Below, piece by piece: positions 12,560-15,654 of a stretch of DNA of 15,654 nucleotides. Position 1 is the first letter of the stretch. Each line of letters starts with the position of its first letter. A program made the translations under genes and the position numbers. Source of the DNA: Microsaccharimonas sp964523145 (GTDB taxonomy: Bacteria; Patescibacteriota; Saccharimonadia; Saccharimonadales; Saccharimonadaceae); contig CAZFYB010000010.1 in the NCBI GenBank assembly GCA_964523145.1, positions 1-15,654 on the forward strand, in the 5' to 3' direction. The notes beneath the pieces are model-generated. The model did no database searches. It saw nothing but the letters and a program-made list of their open reading frames with translations, and was not told the origin of the DNA.

Positions 12560-13270
12560 ATGAGCTTTCCAGATATACAAAATAAGATAATTTCTAAATT
12601 GAAAAATGCTGGATCACTACGCTACCGCGATTTAAATCTAAGTGATATCTCTAACGATTTATTTAACTACCATTTAAAAGCACTGGTTACAAAAGGGTAC
12701 ATAGAAAAAACTGACATCGGGTATACACTCTCCAAAGATGGACAGGCATATGTCGCTGATGTATATCACACCAGTGACCCGCAATTACAGCGTTTATTTA
12801 AGGTAAATGTTATTACTATAGTTTCACGATCTTTAGAAAACGGTGCAATTGAAATCCTCACCCAACGCCGAAATGCCCAACCATCGCATGGCCTGGTTGA
12901 TGTCATGGGCGGCACCATTATAAAAGGTGAAGATGTTTTAGAGGGAGCTAACCGCAAACTCAATGACGAAACTGGGCTCAACGCGCACTTTAAGCTTCTT
13001 GGTATTGAACGCAGGCGCTTATACAAACAAGGTGTGCTATTTTCTGATGTACTATTCCCTATTTGCTATGCGAATAACTACACCGGAGAACTTGCTTCAA
13101 CTCAGTTCGGTGAAAACTTCTGGGTTCCTATTGACCAAGCGATTTCAAATGCAGACCGGCCTTTTGATAATATCCCCTCTATAATTACCTGCCTTAAAGC
13201 GATTAAAGATAACTCTGTCGATTCGCTGCCTTTATTCTACGAAGAAACCACTCAAAAAGAGCCTATATAA
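12560..13270 (+). CDS. Winged-helix + Nudix domain protein (possible regulator)
   Basis: A 236-residue protein. Residues 1-66 look like a winged helix (FNYHLKALVTKGYIEK, recognition helix and wing, then YTLSKDGQAYV). Residues 80-215 are a Nudix domain with box GTIIKGEDVLEGANRKLNDETGL (118-140). Against Gx5Ex7REUxEExGU, Glu124, Arg132, Glu137 and Gly139 are kept, but RE is RK and EE is DE, so the metal site is altered. This suggests a nucleotide- or sugar-sensing transcription factor, comparable in principle to NrtR, which has the opposite domain order; residual hydrolase activity is possible. It starts at an ATG with no Shine-Dalgarno, and a terminator follows the gene. Confidence 0.78.
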   Translation: MSFPDIQNKIISKLKNAGSLRYRDLNLSDISNDLFNYHLKALVTKGYIEKTDIGYTLSKDGQAYVADVYHTSDPQLQRLFKVNVITIVSRSLENGAIEILTQRRNAQPSHGLVDVMGGTIIKGEDVLEGANRKLNDETGLNAHFKLLGIERRRLYKQGVLFSDVLFPICYANNYTGELASTQFGENFWVPIDQAISNADRPFDNIPSIITCLKAIKDNSVDSLPLFYEETTQKEPI

Positions 13271-13288
13271 TATTTTCTTGATATTTCT

Positions 13289-13311
13289 AGTGAGCGATGA
13301 CTCACTTTTTC
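13289..13311 (+). terminator. Terminator of the wHTH-Nudix gene
   Basis: AGTGAG (13289-13294), loop CGATGA, CTCACT (13301-13306), then a run of Ts to 13310. A short stem but a clear U-tract, 19 nt after the stop. Confidence 0.6.
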
Positions 13312-13362
13312 TCATACAAAAATTGGTGTAGCCTATGAGTAAATAACTTTGAGGGGTACAAG

Positions 13363-14220
13363 ATGCAAGCAAGACACGAAACTGGTATGTTGACTATTGA
13401 TTATCCGAAAGCATTACAAGAAGCTGTTTACAGCACAGCAGAGGAATGGCAGAAATTTTGTTTACTGGATGAGGGTGTTCAGGATATTTTCACAGCAAGC
13501 AGTATGTTTAATGGTGTTGGATTTGAAAGAAAAGTTGGCACAGGAGAACTAAACAGCCGTCTTAGTCACGATAAAAAACTTAATTTTGATATAACGCAAC
13601 AGTCTGTTGATGCACTTGAAGCGAAGGTTTTACAAGTCGACAGCCGAGTTGATAGAAAAATCGCTGATAGCTTCATTCAGTCCGCTTCAGCATTAACTCA
13701 TCTCGCTTCAACTGCAATTGAGAATTATGGTGAAAAGATTGAAGCAACATACACTATCGATGGGTTCCATGAACTCGCAGCAAAGAGCGCCCCAAATGCA
13801 TTCTTTCGCACTATCTATTATCCCCCTACTAAAGATGTAGGTGAAATAATTGGTGAACCCCATGTTGATAATAGTGGCTTTACCTTACATCTTTTTGAAT
13901 CAACTGATGGGTGCGAAGCTTTAGCGAGCGATCGACAATCGTGGTATCCAATGCCAGTGAGCCAAGAAAGTGCCCTTGCCTTCCCTAGTATGCAAACTCA
14001 ACTACAAACAGGTGGGGAAATTGATGGGCTATGTCATCGAATTATCGCCAATGAAACAACGCAAAAGATCGGTAGGTATGCGATTGTCTGTTTCGTACCT
14101 TTAAACGGAGTTTCTACATATGACAGAAAGCGGCACGGTAGGTTACAAGAAAAAAGCCCTGGGTTTAATTATCGGATGCCGGCTGAGGAGTTTGGTGATT
14201 TGTTTGTGCCGAATAAATAA
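13363..14220 (+). CDS. 2-oxoglutarate/Fe(II)-dependent oxygenase family protein
   Basis: A 285-residue protein with the non-haem iron facial triad HVD (His167, Asp169) in EPHVDNSGFTLHLFES and the distal His225 in LCHRIIAN, then Arg238 in GRYAIVCFV as the likely 2OG carboxylate ligand. RTIYYPP (149-155) before the triad resembles the isopenicillin-N-synthase-like subgroup. The N-terminal 130 residues are mainly helical with no named domain. Such enzymes hydroxylate or desaturate small molecules or proteins; the substrate here is unknown. GAGGGG (13351-13356) gives a Shine-Dalgarno 6 nt before the ATG. It is a single-gene unit bounded by terminators. Confidence 0.8.
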   Translation: MQARHETGMLTIDYPKALQEAVYSTAEEWQKFCLLDEGVQDIFTASSMFNGVGFERKVGTGELNSRLSHDKKLNFDITQQSVDALEAKVLQVDSRVDRKIADSFIQSASALTHLASTAIENYGEKIEATYTIDGFHELAAKSAPNAFFRTIYYPPTKDVGEIIGEPHVDNSGFTLHLFESTDGCEALASDRQSWYPMPVSQESALAFPSMQTQLQTGGEIDGLCHRIIANETTQKIGRYAIVCFVPLNGVSTYDRKRHGRLQEKSPGFNYRMPAEEFGDLFVPNK

Positions 14221-14266
14221 AGGTTAGCGGAGAGAATTACAATGAGAGTTCAATCCTCAACTCATA

Positions 14267-14307
14267 CCAAGAAAAAAAGTTATCACGGAGATAACTTTTT
14301 TTCTTGG
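14267..14307. terminator. 18-bp bidirectional terminator hairpin
   Basis: A perfect 18-bp inverted repeat (14267-14284 with 14290-14307) around a 5-nt loop, with A7/T7 tracts in the stem. It serves the oxygenase gene on the plus strand and the tRNA-Gly on the minus strand. The first three bases on the minus strand are the tRNA's own CCA. Confidence 0.8.
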
Positions 14308-14379
14308 TGCGGGCGGAGAGAATCGAACTCTCATCGTTTGCTTGGAAGGCAGACATATTAGCCATTATACGACGCCCGC
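14305..14379 (-). tRNA. trnG: tRNA-Gly (TCC)
   Basis: A 75-nt tRNA with encoded CCA. Acceptor GCGGGCG/CGCCCGC, discriminator A, T-arm GAGAG-TTCGATT-CTCTC, anticodon loop CTTCCAA giving TCC (Gly, GGA codons; anticodon at 14344-14346). Confidence 0.95.
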
Positions 14380-14389
14380 GTAAGTACGT

Positions 14390-14418
14390 ATTGTAGCATA
14401 TTCTCATATCGGGCTCAA
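14390..14418 (-). promoter_or_regulatory. Promoter of tRNA-Gly
   Basis: On the minus strand: TTGAGC (14413-14418), 17-nt spacer, TACAAT (14390-14395), 10 nt before the tRNA 5' end. Confidence 0.65.
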
Positions 14419-14423
14419 TCTGT

Positions 14424-14429
14424 TACAAT
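14424..14429 (+). promoter_or_regulatory. -10 box of tRNA-His
   Basis: TACAAT on the plus strand with a 4/6 -35 (TTCTCA, 14401-14406) at 17 nt. It overlaps the divergent tRNA-Gly promoter region, so the two tRNAs share one control region. Confidence 0.5.
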
Positions 14430-14463
14430 AGCTACTGTTTGGCGGAAGCCAACCAAAGCATAT

Positions 14464-14541
14464 GGCGAATGTAGCTCATTTGGTTAGAGCGCCGGGTTGT
14501 GGTTCCGGAGGTAGTGGGTTCAATCCCCATCATTCGCCCCA
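14464..14541 (+). tRNA. trnH: tRNA-His (GTG)
   Basis: A 78-nt tRNA with encoded CCA. The acceptor has eight pairs, GGCGAATG/CATTCGCC, including the G-1:C73 pair diagnostic of tRNA-His. Anticodon loop TTGTGGT gives GTG (14499-14501); T-arm GTGGG-TTCAATC-CCCAT. Confidence 0.95.
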
Positions 14542-14554
14542 AGAAGTAATTATA

Positions 14555-14588
14555 AAATAGTCTCAGTTCACGCTGAGGCTATTTATTT
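14555..14588. terminator. Bidirectional terminator between tRNA-His and clp gene
   Basis: AAATAGTCTCAG (14555-14566), loop TTCACG, CTGAGGCTATTT (14573-14584): 12 pairs with one G-U, T-rich on both sides. The clp stop codon lies inside the right arm. Confidence 0.7.
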
Positions 14589-15654
14589 TCAGCAGCAAGT
14601 TCGTCAGCTTTTGATGATTTATTCAAAATAGATTGCACTTGCTCGAGGGTAATTTCAACCGTCCCGCCAGGTGAAACTCCGTTAGAAAGTAACAATTTTG
14701 CTACGGTATTTTCAACTGCACGCTGCACCACGCGGCGCATAGGCCGAGCTCCCAAACGAACATCATACCCGGCTTCAACCAAATACTCTTTTGCCTCTGG
14801 CGCAACTGCCACGGTAATTTTTTGTGAGGCCAAGTTCTTATTCACATCTGCCAAAATTAAATCAACCACTTGCAGTAATTGTTGCTTTTCAAGTGGACCG
14901 AATACCACAATTTCATCAAATCGGTTTAAAAACTCCGGATGGAATAGCTGGCTGCTAATAAGTTCGTTTACAAACGTTTCCTCAAACTGCTGCAAGCTGT
15001 ATCCCCTATGCAGGTATTCTTGAATTCTATCCGAACCAGCGTTACTGGTTGCAATAACGACCGTATCCCTAAAGCTTACCTCGCGCCCGCGAACATCTCG
15101 TAAAATGCCTTCATCAAGTAACTGCAGTAAAGTCGATAATACACTGGAGTGTGCCTTTTCGATTTCATCCAGCAGTACCACACTAAAAGGTTGCTTCATC
15201 ACCTGGGCCGTTAAGCTCCCTGAATCATCAGCACCGTCAGCAATCAGCCGGGCAACATCGTTTGCTGAAACAAACTCATTCATATCAAGGCGGATGATAT
15301 TCTTTTCACCACCAAAATATACTGCTGCCAATGACTTAGCGAGCTCCGTCTTACCGACACCTGTTGGCCCTAAGAACAAGAAAGTACCAACTGGCCTATT
15401 TTGGTTGCGAATACCCGAGCGAGCCCGGCGCAGTGCATCTGAAACCACCGAAACTGCTCGCTCTTGACCAATCATTCGTTCGTGAATCAGTGCTTCAAGG
15501 TTCAAAAGCTTTTCTCGCTCATCGGTATCATCGGCACGGCTCGTTTTTACTCCAGTGGTTTGCTCGATGGCTTTATTAACTGAACGTGAAGTTACGAGCC
15601 CATTCTCGGCATAATCAGCCGCTGATTCGAGTAAGGTAATCGCCTGCCCGGGCA
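14579..15654 (-). CDS. ClpB/ClpC-class AAA+ unfoldase, C-terminal part
   Basis: The frame runs off the window end, giving the last 357 residues or so. The start at 15505 is not real, because the upstream frame is open and reads typical Clp sequence (PGQAITLLESAADYA, then the linker KLLNLEALIHERMIGQ). The second AAA+ module has Walker A GPTGVGKT, Walker B VVLLDEIEKAH, sensor-1 ATSNAG, arginine-finger region HPEFLNRFDE and sensor-2 GARPMRR. No IGF/VGF-type ClpP-docking loop is evident between ATSNAG and HPEFLNR, which favours a ClpB-like disaggregase, but the missing N-terminal part would be needed to decide. Membership of the Clp/Hsp100 class is certain. Confidence 0.93.
   Translation of the reverse strand, partial: PGQAITLLESAADYAENGLVTSRSVNKAIEQTTGVKTSRADDTDEREKLLNLEALIHERMIGQERAVSVVSDALRRARSGIRNQNRPVGTFLFLGPTGVGKTELAKSLAAVYFGGEKNIIRLDMNEFVSANDVARLIADGADDSGSLTAQVMKQPFSVVLLDEIEKAHSSVLSTLLQLLDEGILRDVRGREVSFRDTVVIATSNAGSDRIQEYLHRGYSLQQFEETFVNELISSQLFHPEFLNRFDEIVVFGPLEKQQLLQVVDLILADVNKNLASQKITVAVAPEAKEYLVEAGYDVRLGARPMRRVVQRAVENTVAKLLLSNGVSPGGTVEITLEQVQSILNKSSKADELAAENK

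Noticed and set aside
14221..14578. Attachment site or integrated element at the tRNA genes
   Set aside because: No direct repeat of a tRNA 3' end and no integrase or mobile-element gene is present in the window.
15364..15579. Plus-strand ORFs opposite the clp gene
   Set aside because: They are shadows of a strongly conserved AAA+ frame, with no start signals or family resemblance. The same applies to antisense frames inside the polysaccharide genes.
1..15654. CRISPR array, insertion sequence or UGA recoding
   Set aside because: There are no regularly spaced direct repeats, no transposase frame or terminal repeats, and UGA ends several normal-length genes at the expected position.

Overview
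The window looks like a chromosomal piece of a Patescibacteria/CPR bacterium, probably a Saccharibacterium (TM7) or close relative. This is inferred from very compact gene packing with many convergent pairs a few bases apart, small single-domain proteins, a type IV prepilin, UGA used as an ordinary stop, moderate-to-low GC, and many genes whose start codon lies 6 nt after a -10 box (probable leaderless mRNAs). No marker gene in the window fixes the taxonomy.

Layout. 1-2600: the 3' end of an unrecognised gene, an alpha/beta hydrolase, then a promoter, 19-codon leader ORF and intrinsic terminator ahead of a small kinase-fold protein, then an unrecognised protein. 2590-4627: a possible 52-codon small ORF, a DUF3800 protein with a 67-residue partner behind an operator-like inverted repeat, and a PLD-like (HDR...D) protein. 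4655-5824: an RBBP9/YdeN-like hydrolase, tRNA-Arg(TCT) and a cupin. 5826-10895 (minus strand): the main find, a four-gene cluster for a uronic-acid exopolysaccharide. Transcription order is a sugar-nucleotide 6-dehydrogenase (AlgD/HasB-like), a processive GT2 synthase with an extracellular LysM tail, a membrane-anchored LysM + right-handed beta-helix protein carrying the mannuronan C5-epimerase motif YGLDPH, and a membrane-anchored PL7 (alginate-lyase family) protein. 11051-13270: a type IV prepilin with a fibrinogen-like C-terminal domain, a HIT hydrolase and a winged-helix/Nudix protein. 13363-14220: a 2OG-Fe(II) oxygenase. 14305-14541: divergent tRNA-Gly(TCC) and tRNA-His(GTG). 14579-15654: the C-terminal part of a ClpB/ClpC-class AAA+ unfoldase.

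How the genes may work together. The dehydrogenase would supply the uronic-acid donor, the GT2 protein would polymerise and export it, the LysM-tethered beta-helix protein would epimerise the chain at C5, and the PL7 protein would trim or release it. The order (dehydrogenase, synthase, epimerase, lyase) follows algD-alg8-algG-algL of Pseudomonas with the envelope genes (alg44, algK, algE, algX) missing, as expected for a cell without an outer membrane. The divergently transcribed prepilin with an adhesin-like head suggests a surface or host-attachment locus.

Two regulatory themes stand out: a possible ribosome-stalling attenuator in front of the kinase-like gene, and the frequent -10 / 6 nt / ATG arrangement. 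There is no gene-free stretch above 300 bases except 14221-14578, which holds two tRNAs and two terminators.
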